From the NCBI GenBank assembly GCA_965261695.1, contig OZ253474.1, positions 1,240,001-1,304,000 on the forward strand: 64,000 nt of DNA, read 5' to 3'. The stretch is from Bin5 sp965261695 (lineage in GTDB: Bacteria > Chloroflexota > Anaerolineae > Caldilineales > Caldilineaceae). Below, in pieces: positions 1 through 8,817 of this stretch (positions within the stretch are counted from its first letter, which is position 1; every line of letters begins with the position of its first letter). The notes beneath the pieces were generated by a model. It was not told the origin of the DNA, did no database searches, and was given only the letters and a program-made list of their open reading frames with translations. A program made the position numbers and the translations under genes.

Positions 1-1
1 G

Positions 2-778
2 ACGGTCGAGTGGGTAGGCTCGAACGTAGAGGGGCTGCGCCGCGGGGATTGGGTGTTTGTCGCCGGGAGCCAGGTCAAGTACGGGATCCCCGCCATGGGA
101 GGGCACGTGTCTCCGGCTGTGGCCACGTGTAACAGCATATGGAAATTACCAGAGAACGTTGACCCGGAAGCCGCCAGCGGGCTTGTCCTGACCCAGGTGG
201 GCTACAACTGCGGCGCGCGTCCCCGTGTGGAGCCAGGCGATGTGGGCGTGGTGATCGGCGACGGGCTGGTCGGCCACTGGGCCGCTCAGACCCTGGTATG
301 GCGGGGCGCGCAGGTCATCATGCTGGGGCGGCATGACTTTCGCCTGAAGCTTCTGCGAGCAGGAAACGCCACAAGCGTCAACGGGAGTGACTCGGATCCG
401 GTTGAAGCGCTGCGCCAAGACCCATCCGTATCCTCTGACGGGATCGCCGTTCTTGTGGATTCGGTGGGAGACATCCGGGCGATAAACGACTGCTTGCCGT
501 TTATGAAGCACGATGGGCACATCGTCTCTGCCGGTTACTACGGAACCGAGGGAATGATTGACATACAGAAACTGCGCCGCGGGGAGCAGACGCTTCACTG
601 CCCCTCCGGCTGGAGCCGTACTCGCATGGACCAGACTCTCAAACATATCGCCAAGGGCGATCTGGTGACAAAGGAGCTGATCACGCATCGCTTCCCGGCT
701 CGAGAGGCCAAGGCAGCGTGGGATCTGATCATAAACCGCCAGGAGGAGTTTCTGGGAATTGTGCTCGAATGGGGCTGA
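2..778 (+). CDS. Zinc-type (MDR) alcohol dehydrogenase-like protein, C-terminal part
   Basis: The frame is open at the left edge, so the N-terminal GroES-like domain lies outside the window. What remains is the Rossmann half of a medium-chain dehydrogenase/reductase, with a glycine-rich nucleotide motif (VVIGDGLVG, about 247-274) and the usual MDR ending in which a helix after HRFPAREAKAAW closes the catalytic domain. Family members oxidise sugars, polyols or alcohols with NAD(P). The neighbours (glycosidase-like, enolase-superfamily and Gfo/Idh genes) suggest a sugar or polyol substrate. The substrate and the presence of catalytic zinc cannot be judged without the missing N-terminus. Confidence 0.8.
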   Translation, partial: TVEWVGSNVEGLRRGDWVFVAGSQVKYGIPAMGGHVSPAVATCNSIWKLPENVDPEAASGLVLTQVGYNCGARPRVEPGDVGVVIGDGLVGHWAAQTLVWRGAQVIMLGRHDFRLKLLRAGNATSVNGSDSDPVEALRQDPSVSSDGIAVLVDSVGDIRAINDCLPFMKHDGHIVSAGYYGTEGMIDIQKLRRGEQTLHCPSGWSRTRMDQTLKHIAKGDLVTKELITHRFPAREAKAAWDLIINRQEEFLGIVLEWG

Positions 779-871
779 TGGGGAGGGGCGGCAAAGCAAC
801 TTGGGAGGCGTGCGTAAGCCGAGGACAGCGCACGGTATTTTCGCCAGAAAGATGCTCAAGAGCGAAAGAGT

Positions 872-1388
872 TTGATCAAGAACAGCTTTGAAGTGGGGCC
901 GGAAGGGTGGCACTCCTACGATTACCATGGTGAGATAGTTGCCGGCTTCGGGATCTTTGTCCTGACAAGCTGGCAGAGAGAGGGCGGCCTCAACAACTCC
1001 GGGTTTATTTGGGCCGATCAGTCTCGATGGAGCATCGATGTGCCCGAAAGACCGATTTCGATCCTGGCGCTGATCCATTACCGCAATTGGGTCGGGCTTG
1101 ATCCGATCGACCTGAGACAGGCCGAGGTGTCCGTTTTTCTGCGAGGCGACGACCTGCGCCTGTACGGCGCCGAGCCGCATTGTGCTTGAGAACGACGAAA
1201 CGCTTTGGCATCGCAGCTACAGCAGCCAGGAGTTCCAGCACCGTAGCTATCCAGAGGGAGGGCCGCGGCCAGACGACGTGCTGGGAGAGGCGCACAGCTA
1301 CGGCTTCTCCTTTATCGGATTCGAACGAGAGGTTCAGGGCAGACTGTCGATGGACGAATTCGAGATTCGGCCAGGCAGTCAACCATAA
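872..1388 (+). pseudogene. Frameshifted hypothetical protein
   Basis: Two adjoining frames look like one protein. The first (872-1189, TTG start) contains an HYRNWVGLDPIDLR-type segment and then ..LRGDDLRLYGAEPH. The second (from about 1182, next frame) continues with VLENDETLWHRSY and ends ..YGFSFIGFEREVQGRLSMD. A +1 shift near 1180 joins them, and material may also have been lost there because the junction is abrupt. The composition suggests a beta-rich (lectin- or laminin-like) domain, but I do not recognise the family. No good Shine-Dalgarno precedes 872. It could also be a sequencing or assembly error in an intact gene. Confidence 0.5.
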
Positions 1389-1435
1389 AGAACACTTGAC
1401 TTTGCGCAGTGCGCTCCAAGGAGGTAGAGAGCAGG

Positions 1436-3019
1436 ATGACCCAACCCTTATCACATGGCGGCGCCCCCGTTGACATTGGTTCCCGCCTCGAGTTGTTGGT
1501 GGACGACTTTTTTATCGCACGCCTTAGCGGAGGCGCAGAACTGCGCCTGAACAGACCCGTTCCCCGCGAAGTGGCGCTCGTGACCGACAGACCCTGGGAG
1601 GGAAACGCCTGTACTTCCTTCGCCATTTTCCAAGACGGCGACATCTATCGCATGTACTATACAGCCCGCCAGTTCGTGACGACCGAGGCAGGGCTGAATG
1701 AGACGTTCCACCCGGACTTTATCTGCTATGCGGAAAGCAGCGACGGGATCAACTGGGTCAGGCCGGAGCTTGGGCTGGTCGAGTTCGAGGGTTCAAGCAA
1801 GAACAATATCATCCTCAGCAGCGAGAACACCGCCTTTCCAATGCACGCGTTTGCGCCGTTCAAGGATGCGAACCCGGCTGCGGAGCCGGATGCTCGTTAC
1901 AAGGCGTGGGCCGTCCGCATTCCTCGCCTGGATGGTTCGGCGCCGCGGCTTGGCCATGGCGCCGAAGTCCCGGATGGACTGCACGCGTTGAGGTCGGCAG
2001 ACGGCATCCACTGGACGGCGATGCGCGGCGGGCCGGTCATTGCCGACGGCCTGCTGGACTCGCAAAACGTGGCCTTCTGGGACACGGTGCGCGGGGAGTA
2101 CCGCGACTATCATCGCAACGAGTTCCGCATCGACAAGACGGGTGAGGAGCCGTATGCTGCCCAGGCAAGGCCAGGGCAAGCGGTGCGCGGCTCCCGCCAT
2201 GGCCGCGACCTGCGCACCGCCACGTCGAGCGACTTCATCAACTGGAGCGAGCCTGACTTTGTGGACTACAACCAGGGCCGCACCGATGAGATATACAACA
2301 ACTCTATCATTCCCTATTTCCGCGCGCCGCATATCTTCGTGGGACTGCCGACCCGCTATGTCGATCACGGCTGGTCGCAGGCTGTGGAAGATCTGCCGGA
2401 AGTGGACGAACGCCGCCTGCGCGCCCGTGTCAGCGAACGCTACGGCAGTGCCCTGACCGACGGCATGTTCATGAGCAGCCGCGATGGCCAGACCTTCTAC
2501 CTGTGGCCGGAATCGTTTATCCGGCCCGGGCTGCGGCCCGAGGACAACTGGGTGTACGGCGACGGCTTTCCCGGTTGGGGCATCGTATCGACGCGATCCC
2601 ACTTTGCCGGCGCGCCGGATGAACTGTCGATCTACACAAGCGAGGGGAACTGGCGGGGCGAGAGCATGAGTCTGCGACGCTATACGCTGCGCGTCGACGG
2701 CTTCGTGTCGGTGCAAGCGCCGCTGAGCGGCGGCGAACTGATCACCAAGCCGCTGATCTTTGACGGCGGACAGCTTCGGGTCAACTTTTCCGCCTCTGCC
2801 GCGGGCAGCGTTCGGGTTGAGCTGCTGCGCGATCAGATGAACACGCCGATCGAGGGGTTCAACCTCGACGATTGTATCGAACTCCTTGGCGATGACCTCG
2901 AACGAACTGTGCGCTGGTCCACGGGCTCCGACGTGAGCAATCTTGCAGGTATCCCTATCCGCCTGCGTTTCGTCCTGCGCGACGCGGATCTATACGCGTT
3001 TCAATTCATCACGATCTGA
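1436..3019 (+). CDS. Five-bladed beta-propeller glycosidase-like protein
   Basis: A protein of 527 residues starting at the ATG at 1436, which has AAGGAGGT about ten bases upstream; the frame is also open to a GTG at 1409. The sequence reads like the GH32/GH43/GH117 propeller superfamily: DIGSRLELLVDD near the N-terminus, repeated SSDGINW / SADGIHW / SSDFINW / SRDGQTF blade motifs, and a C-terminal beta-sandwich-like part (about 420-527) ending ..IRLRFVLRDADLYAF. Related proteins are glycosidases or carbohydrate-binding hydrolases; the substrate is unknown. No signal peptide is evident, so a cytoplasmic role on imported oligosaccharides is likely. A shortened paralogue follows at 3046 and a full one lies at 16384-17937. 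Confidence 0.7.
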   Translation: MTQPLSHGGAPVDIGSRLELLVDDFFIARLSGGAELRLNRPVPREVALVTDRPWEGNACTSFAIFQDGDIYRMYYTARQFVTTEAGLNETFHPDFICYAESSDGINWVRPELGLVEFEGSSKNNIILSSENTAFPMHAFAPFKDANPAAEPDARYKAWAVRIPRLDGSAPRLGHGAEVPDGLHALRSADGIHWTAMRGGPVIADGLLDSQNVAFWDTVRGEYRDYHRNEFRIDKTGEEPYAAQARPGQAVRGSRHGRDLRTATSSDFINWSEPDFVDYNQGRTDEIYNNSIIPYFRAPHIFVGLPTRYVDHGWSQAVEDLPEVDERRLRARVSERYGSALTDGMFMSSRDGQTFYLWPESFIRPGLRPEDNWVYGDGFPGWGIVSTRSHFAGAPDELSIYTSEGNWRGESMSLRRYTLRVDGFVSVQAPLSGGELITKPLIFDGGQLRVNFSASAAGSVRVELLRDQMNTPIEGFNLDDCIELLGDDLERTVRWSTGSDVSNLAGIPIRLRFVLRDADLYAFQFITI

Positions 3020-3045
3020 TCCAACGCTATCTTTTGAAAGAAACA

Positions 3046-3508
3046 ATGAGCCATCTTCACAGCCCCGTGCCTATCGACATCGGCTCCCGCCTCGAACTGA
3101 TGGTCGATGACTACCTGATTGCGCGGCTTGGCGGGGGGTGCACGACACTGCCTGAACCGGCCCGTTCCCCAGGAAGTTGCGCTGCGGATGGACGCGCCCT
3201 GGGAGGGCAGCGCCGGTGGGGGCGAACTGATCACGAAGCCGCTGATCTTTGCCGGCCGCGAATTGACGCTCAACGATTCGGCCTCCGCAGCCGGTAGCAT
3301 CCAGGTTGAACTGCTGCGCGATCAGATGAATTCGCCGGTTGAAGCCTATAGTCTCAAAGACTGCGTGCAAGTATTGGGCGACGATCTCGAACGCGTTGTG
3401 CGTTGGAAAGGCGCTGTCGACCTGAGCGGTCTGGCGGGGACGCCGATTCGCCTCCGGTTTGTTCTGAAAGATGCTGACCTCTATTCTTTCCGCTTTCGCG
3501 AAAGATAA
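3046..3508 (+). pseudogene. Internally deleted copy of the propeller glycosidase-like gene
   Basis: The start (ATG 3046, PIDIGSRLELMVDDYLIARL) matches the N-terminus of the gene at 1436. After about 25 codons the frame breaks near 3135, and the matching sequence continues in another frame (CLNRPVPQEVALRMDAPWEG). It then jumps directly to the C-terminal domain (GGGELITKPLIFAG.. to ..FVLKDADLYSFRF). Roughly 370 residues of the middle, including all propeller blades, are missing. The ends are clearly paralogous, so this is a tandem duplicate that lost its core. The deletion junction lies at the EGSAGGGEL sequence around 3213-3228. Confidence 0.8.
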
Positions 3509-3545
3509 ACAGGTTGGTTAGATTGACGATAGGGGGTTGTGATTT

Positions 3546-4682
3546 GTGAAGATTTCTTCGATCGAGACGATTGCTCTGGTCGATCCCGGCAAAGCGTGGG
3601 AGACGGTGGTGCGCGTGCATACCGACGAGGGCATCAGCGGCATCGGACAGGCCGAGTCGCCATCTCTTGTGATCGACGCCATCCTCCGCTGTGACGGCGG
3701 GCTGGAGGAGTTACTGCACGGGGAGGACCCGTTGCACGTCGAGCGTTTATGGCAGAAGATGTATGCCGCCACCGGGCTGTTTGGTCGGCGCGGGGTCACG
3801 ATTGCCGCCATCGGCGCGGTAGAGACTGCGTTGTGGGATATTGCCGGCAAGGCGCTGGGCAAGCCTGTCTGCGAGTTGATCTGGCAGGCATGCTGCACTG
3901 TGACGGAATCGAGCGAAATCAAGCAAAAGGTGCGGCCCTACGCCACAGTCTACCCGCCGGGAGATGACGTGGGCGAAATCGTCGAGCGCTTTACCCTGGC
4001 CAGAGAACGCGGCCTGCGGGCGATGAAATTGGAGGAATGGCCGGGCGGCTTCGCCCATGTCAGTCCGAAGCGAGACGCGGAAGTCGTGCAAGCGGCGCGC
4101 GAAACGATCGGCGAAGACCGCGACCTGATGATCGACGTGCAGAATCGCTGGTCTGAGGTGGGTCAGGCGCTCGACTCGATCCGGGCCATCGCCGAGTTCC
4201 GCCCGTTCTTTATCGAAGCGCCCCTCCCGGCGGACAACCTGGCCGGCCTTGCCCGTCTGGCCGATACGGTGGAGACGCGCATCGCGGTCGGCGACTGGGG
4301 CTTCACCACCCGATTCGAGTTTGAGGAAATCATGGAGAAGGGACGGGTGGACGTGGTTCAGCCCAGTTCGGTCCGCTCCGGAGGCATACGCGAGATCACG
4401 CGCATCGCCGAGGCTGCCTATCGCCGTGGACTGATATGCGTGCCTCATGCCTGGTGCCATATGGTCGGGGTCGCGGCGGAGATCCATCTGGCCGCGGTGT
4501 TGCCCAATATGCCCTACTTCGAGATGCCGATCGCATTCCCTGATTCGCCGATTATCTCGGAGTTGCTCCTGCCCGCGGTCGAGGTGGACGAAGATGGTCT
4601 GATCGAGGTCCCCAAGCGGCCGGGGCTGGGCTTTGCCCTGAATGAAGAGGTAGTGGAGCAGTTTCGGGTGGCGCCGCATTGA
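3546..4682 (+). CDS. Mandelate racemase/muconate lactonizing enzyme family protein
   Basis: A 378-residue enolase-superfamily protein with a GTG start at 3546. The capping domain is followed by the barrel with a Lys-containing catalytic strand (LRAMKLEEW), the first metal ligand in LMIDVQNRW, the second in FFIEAPLP, and the third position in AVGDWGF. VDVVQPSSVRSGG and VPHAWCH supply the later Asp and His. Members abstract an alpha proton from carboxylates, usually sugar acids, and dehydrate or racemise them. The third ligand is normally Glu (GE) and is Asp here. It sits in a plus-strand run with a ThDP enzyme and an oxidoreductase, which suggests sugar-acid catabolism. The substrate cannot be assigned. 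Confidence 0.85.
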   Translation: MKISSIETIALVDPGKAWETVVRVHTDEGISGIGQAESPSLVIDAILRCDGGLEELLHGEDPLHVERLWQKMYAATGLFGRRGVTIAAIGAVETALWDIAGKALGKPVCELIWQACCTVTESSEIKQKVRPYATVYPPGDDVGEIVERFTLARERGLRAMKLEEWPGGFAHVSPKRDAEVVQAARETIGEDRDLMIDVQNRWSEVGQALDSIRAIAEFRPFFIEAPLPADNLAGLARLADTVETRIAVGDWGFTTRFEFEEIMEKGRVDVVQPSSVRSGGIREITRIAEAAYRRGLICVPHAWCHMVGVAAEIHLAAVLPNMPYFEMPIAFPDSPIISELLLPAVEVDEDGLIEVPKRPGLGFALNEEVVEQFRVAPH

Positions 4683-4772
4683 ATGTTTGGACTGTAATGC
4701 GGGTAGTTTTGCGCGATAGCCAGTGATATTCGTGCGCCAGAATCAGGGAATGTCGCGGGCAGTAGAGCGAGG

Positions 4773-4818
4773 TCTTTTCTCTCTCCTCCTTCCTCCTTCC
4801 TCCTTTCTTCTTCTTCCC
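4773..4818 (+). other. 46-nt pure polypyrimidine tract
   Basis: Every base from 4773 to 4818 is C or T, ending 16 bases before the ATG of the ThDP enzyme. No gene or obvious Shine-Dalgarno lies within it. It may be a low-complexity remnant or a mirror-like tract able to form a triplex. Confidence 0.6.
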
Positions 4819-4834
4819 ATGTGGAGACAGACCG

Positions 4835-6502
4835 ATGGCAAGGATGTCGGCGGCACAGGCACTGATCCAGTCGCTGCGGGCACAGGGCGTGGACACGATT
4901 TTTGGGATCATCTCCAGCCACACGATGGAGATTTTCGACGCGCTCTACGACCACCAGGACGCCATCCGCTTCATCAGCGCCCGCCATGAACAGGCGGCGG
5001 CGATGATGGCAGACGGGTACGCCAGGGTGACGGGCAAGCCGGGCATTTGTCTAACCAGTACCGGGCCGGGCGCGGCCAACTCCATGGGTGGCATCGGGGA
5101 GGCTTATTCTGCATCTTCAGCAGTTCTGACCATCACGAGCACGGCCGAAGAGCCGTTGTACGAGCGCGGTCTGGGCACAATGCACGAGACCAAGGACCAG
5201 TTGGGCATGCTCTCGACGTTGACCCAGGACAGTGTCCATATCGGTCGACCGCAGGAGACACCGGAGCGGATCAGGGAGGCGTTTGAGCGGTTCCACAGCC
5301 GGCGCCCGCGCCCGATAGCGATAGAGATACCGGCAGATATACAAGGTCAGGAAGCGGACATGCGCATACCGGAGCCGGTCCGGACTGTGGCGCCGGCGGC
5401 AGATCCGGCCGCGGTCGAGGCGGCTGCGGGCATTTTGTTGGCGGGCAGGCGGGTGGGCGTGCTGGCGGGGACGGGCGTACACCGCTCCGGAGCGGGCCGG
5501 GAGCTTACGCGCCTGGTGGAGAGTCTTGGCATTCCGGTATTCACCACGGCCAACGGCAAGGGCGCGATCGCTGAAGATCACCCGCTGAGCCTGGGCATGT
5601 ATGGCGGCGAATATAATTTTCCACCAGGGGGGCTTGAAGATCCGCGCCAGACTTTCGCTAATAGTTTGGACGTACTTCTGGTCGTCGGCTCCAGCCTTTC
5701 CTACTTCAGAGCAAAATCGCAGGGACTCCGTCAGCCACCCCACTTGATTCATCTGGACATTGACTGCGAGCCGATAGGCAAATGGTATGCCGCTGAGGTG
5801 CGTCTGGTGGGTGACGCGAGAATGGTGCTGGAGCAACTCAATACTGTGCTGGCGGACGGGACTGGTCCCGGCGACGCCACTGACGGGATGGAGGCAGGAT
5901 TCGCGGGCGAGATCAGGGAGGTCCGGGAGAGAATCCGGGAGTACAAACGGCAGACCATGCCAAACGAGACGAAGATCATGGAAGCTGTCCGGGCGGTGGC
6001 GGCCAGGGACGCGGTATTTGTCGGCGATGTCGGGATCTGCAACCACCGCGGGGCCAACTACTGTTTGGAGATTTACGAGCAGCGGAGCTATGTCGCGCCT
6101 GCGTGGGGCGGCTTGGGGTTTGGATTGCCGGCCGCGGCCGGCGCCAAGGCCGGCATACCAGACCGACAGGTTATATGTATCACCGGCGACGGCGGATTTC
6201 AGTTCAATATCCAGGAATTGGGCAGTTGCGTGCAGTATGGGCTGCGACCGGTCGTCCTCGTTTTCAATGACAGCGCCTGGGGGCTATTGCGCTACTACCA
6301 GAAGAACCGGGGCAACGGGCGCTACATTGCCAGCGAACTGCGTAACCCGGATTTCTCCAGGTTGGCTGAGGCCTACGGTGCCCGCGGCGTACGGGTCGCG
6401 TCGTTGCCAGAGTTGGTTCAGGCGTTGAAGGCGGCGCTGGAAGCCGAGACCATTACGGTAATCGACGTAAAGACGCCCGACGGTTTTGCCAACTTCAGGT
6501 AG
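4835..6502 (+). CDS. Thiamine-diphosphate-dependent enzyme, acetolactate synthase-like
   Basis: A 555-residue protein with the three-domain layout of the acetolactate synthase / benzoylformate decarboxylase family. The N-terminal PYR domain carries the activating Glu in ARHEQAAAMMADGYAR and the STGPGAAN loop. A central domain follows (about 190-340). The C-terminal PP domain holds the ThDP motif GDGGFQFNIQELG.. ending in VFND. The family cleaves or ligates 2-oxo acids through a carbanion intermediate. No regulatory small-subunit gene is adjacent, and the surroundings are catabolic, so biosynthetic acetolactate synthase is less likely than a dedicated decarboxylase, lyase or carboligase. The ATG at 4835 follows a TGGAGA-like site. 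Confidence 0.85.
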   Translation: MARMSAAQALIQSLRAQGVDTIFGIISSHTMEIFDALYDHQDAIRFISARHEQAAAMMADGYARVTGKPGICLTSTGPGAANSMGGIGEAYSASSAVLTITSTAEEPLYERGLGTMHETKDQLGMLSTLTQDSVHIGRPQETPERIREAFERFHSRRPRPIAIEIPADIQGQEADMRIPEPVRTVAPAADPAAVEAAAGILLAGRRVGVLAGTGVHRSGAGRELTRLVESLGIPVFTTANGKGAIAEDHPLSLGMYGGEYNFPPGGLEDPRQTFANSLDVLLVVGSSLSYFRAKSQGLRQPPHLIHLDIDCEPIGKWYAAEVRLVGDARMVLEQLNTVLADGTGPGDATDGMEAGFAGEIREVRERIREYKRQTMPNETKIMEAVRAVAARDAVFVGDVGICNHRGANYCLEIYEQRSYVAPAWGGLGFGLPAAAGAKAGIPDRQVICITGDGGFQFNIQELGSCVQYGLRPVVLVFNDSAWGLLRYYQKNRGNGRYIASELRNPDFSRLAEAYGARGVRVASLPELVQALKAALEAETITVIDVKTPDGFANFR

Positions 6503-6592
6503 GCTGGTTGCATGGCATCGGTTGAAAAGGGAATACGTCATGGCTTCCGGCGACTTGCCACTGGCCAGGTAGGGAAGGGGGGATAGGCGCAG

Positions 6593-7615
6593 ATGCAAGG
6601 GAAACTGACCTGCGGGTTGATCGGCTTGTCACAGGGCTGGTATGCCAATCTGTTTGCGACGGAACTGGTGGCGATGAAGGATGTTGAGTTGGTTGGCATT
6701 TGCGATCTCGGCAAAAGCCGGGACTACGTTCTGGACTGCATCGGCATGGGCTCGGAGGAGTTTGCGGCCAAGTTCGAGACTGTCCTCTACCATGATGCCG
6801 CCGACATGCTCGACCAACATCTTGATTTCGTGGTGGTGGCGAGCGAAATCGGAGAACATTGCGAAAACAGCTGCCAGGCGCTTGAAGCGGGCGCGCATGT
6901 CTTTGCTTGCAAGCCGTTCAGCTTCATTGCCGATGAGGTGCGCCAGGCCATGCAGGTTGCCCAAAGCAACGGGCGAATGGTATTGCCGGGTGTACCTTCA
7001 CGATTTGAGGACGGCCTGATCGAGGCGGTGCGCCGTGTGCGTGCGGGAGATGTCGGCAGGCCGCTCACGGCCCGGGTCTTTGTCAATCATGCGGCGATGA
7101 CGAGCCCGCAGTGGCAGCGGGACACGGCAAGGAGCGGTGGACCGCTTGGCGAATTTGGCACGTATGGTTTCGATATCGTGCGCTGGGTTCTGGGCGAGGA
7201 GCCGGAGGAGGTCTTTGCCTATGGCGAGAACTTCATGCACAAAGGCGAGATCGAGAGCTGGGACAACGTAAAGGCGCTAGTCCGGTTCGGCGACGGTTCG
7301 CTGGGAAGCGTACACGTCTGCACTTCGATCAGTTGGGAATACCCGTTCTTCGACTTGGAGGTGGTGGGGGAGGAGGGTTGCCTGCGCACCGACTATCACA
7401 ATTATCCGGTCGTGACCCAGGGGAAGTCGTCGGCGCAGTTGGCGCCTATTCGCTACGCGCCGATGAATCAGCGGGAGATCGCCCACTTTGTGAAAGCGGT
7501 GCGAGGAGAGGAGGAACTGCGCGTCACCCTGGAAGACGCCTATGCGGTGGCGAGGACGATTGAGGCGGTACAAGACAGTCTCACTTCCCATCAACCCGTC
7601 AGAATAGAACCTTGA
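6593..7615 (+). CDS. Gfo/Idh/MocA family oxidoreductase
   Basis: A 340-residue protein with an N-terminal Rossmann fold (GLIGLSQGWYANLFATEL, then DVELVGICDLGKSR) and the family's conserved strand FACKPFSF, where Lys is the usual catalytic residue of the EKP-type motif. The C-terminal alpha/beta domain contains GGPLGEFGTYGFDIVRWVLG, including the conserved Asp-x-x-x-W element. Relatives oxidise or reduce sugars and inositols with NAD(P). It is the last gene of the plus-strand run and meets the minus-strand lyase gene tail to tail. The substrate is unknown; a second family member lies at 21154-22251. Confidence 0.85.
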   Translation: MQGKLTCGLIGLSQGWYANLFATELVAMKDVELVGICDLGKSRDYVLDCIGMGSEEFAAKFETVLYHDAADMLDQHLDFVVVASEIGEHCENSCQALEAGAHVFACKPFSFIADEVRQAMQVAQSNGRMVLPGVPSRFEDGLIEAVRRVRAGDVGRPLTARVFVNHAAMTSPQWQRDTARSGGPLGEFGTYGFDIVRWVLGEEPEEVFAYGENFMHKGEIESWDNVKALVRFGDGSLGSVHVCTSISWEYPFFDLEVVGEEGCLRTDYHNYPVVTQGKSSAQLAPIRYAPMNQREIAHFVKAVRGEEELRVTLEDAYAVARTIEAVQDSLTSHQPVRIEP

Positions 7616-7792
7616 GGTTTAGTGGGTCGCGCTCCGATTTCGCTTCCGTCTGTTGTCGGTCGTGCGTCCTGAGAATCAGACATGGGGCTGCCCGGGGCCA
7701 CTTCCGCGGCATCGCCGTCCGGGCGCATCTACGAGTTGGGGACAAGACCCGGAGCAAACAGGTGATGGAACCGTCCGTTGACCCAATCCAGC

Positions 7793-8710
7793 CTATAGCC
7801 AGCCCTTTCCCTCCATAAGGTCTGCCAGTTCCGCCATTTCACGGTCATTTAGACTGTAGTATGGTTTTCTCCTCCAGCGCTGGGCCAAGCCTTTGAGTTC
7901 GAGGATGCCATGGATGGCGGCGTCAAAACTACCCGGAAAACTCGCAAACAGTTCATCCCATATGGGTATATCATAATCAGCAATAATTTTGCGGATCTGG
8001 GGCAGATTATTGGCCTGAACCGCGTCCCAGAACGCGTGCGCAACCTCGGGCTTGATAAGGATGAAGCATGACATATAGCCGTCGCAGCCGTAGGGCACGT
8101 TGTTCAGGACCTCTCGTTTCGTCCCACTGGCAAACACTGCCCAGCGATCGTGAACCAGCAACCCCAATCTCCTGCCGAACTCGCCACATATGTCATCCTT
8201 CACCGCATAAATGCCATCCACTTCATCCCGCAACCGCCTTAGCACTTCCAAACTCGGCGCGAGAGGACGCTGCCCGAGAAAATTAGTCACGACCATGACC
8301 GGCATATGCTCGGCGACCGCTGCATAATGGGCGACAAGGGTATCTTCCGTGCATGAACTGGCCCAGTCCGGCGGCAGCACCATCAACATGTCCGCGCCGA
8401 CCTCGCGCGCATACTTAGCAAACTCAACATCCTTGCCGGTCCACCAGATGCGATCCGCAGCCACCACCATGGCCCGTCCTGCAGTCTGTGCAACCACGAC
8501 CTTCGTCAGTTCGGCGACTTCCGTATCTGTCAGAAGGGTATACAAACTGTCGCCGCTGGTCAGAATAATCGTCTTCGAACCGGCGTCTATGGTGAAATCG
8601 ATGATTTGGCGTATGCTTTGATAATCAATTTCACCATTGGCGAAAAAGGGAGTATTCAAAGACATGATCGGACCGGTCAAGGCATGGCGCACCTCTTCAC
8701 GACTTATCAT
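7793..8710 (-). CDS. Dihydrodipicolinate synthase/N-acetylneuraminate lyase family protein
   Basis: A 305-residue class I aldolase-family protein. The start is the ATG at 8710, preceded by AAGAGAGGT; the frame is open further upstream but without support. The Schiff-base lysine is present in GIYAVKDDICGE. The usual GTTGE pocket is SGDS here, and the YNxP motif that supplies the assisting tyrosine is replaced (VVTNFLGQRP), so the active site is divergent. The family cleaves or condenses pyruvate-containing sugar acids. It lies just downstream of a sialidase-like gene, which makes a sialic-acid or other keto-sugar-acid lyase attractive. The missing tyrosine argues against plain NanA or DapA. 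Confidence 0.8.
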   Translation of the reverse strand: MISREEVRHALTGPIMSLNTPFFANGEIDYQSIRQIIDFTIDAGSKTIILTSGDSLYTLLTDTEVAELTKVVVAQTAGRAMVVAADRIWWTGKDVEFAKYAREVGADMLMVLPPDWASSCTEDTLVAHYAAVAEHMPVMVVTNFLGQRPLAPSLEVLRRLRDEVDGIYAVKDDICGEFGRRLGLLVHDRWAVFASGTKREVLNNVPYGCDGYMSCFILIKPEVAHAFWDAVQANNLPQIRKIIADYDIPIWDELFASFPGSFDAAIHGILELKGLAQRWRRKPYYSLNDREMAELADLMEGKGWL

Positions 8711-8817
8711 TGTCGTACCTCTCTTGTCATATTCTTCACGGGTTGTACATGAAGGACGTGATGACCGTGTCTGAGCCGGAGACGGCCAATGTTGGGTTGG
8801 AATCAGACGCATGTCTG

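Noticed and set aside
7616..7792. Small gene in the convergent gap
   Set aside because: No ribosome site or recognisable product; only short frames.
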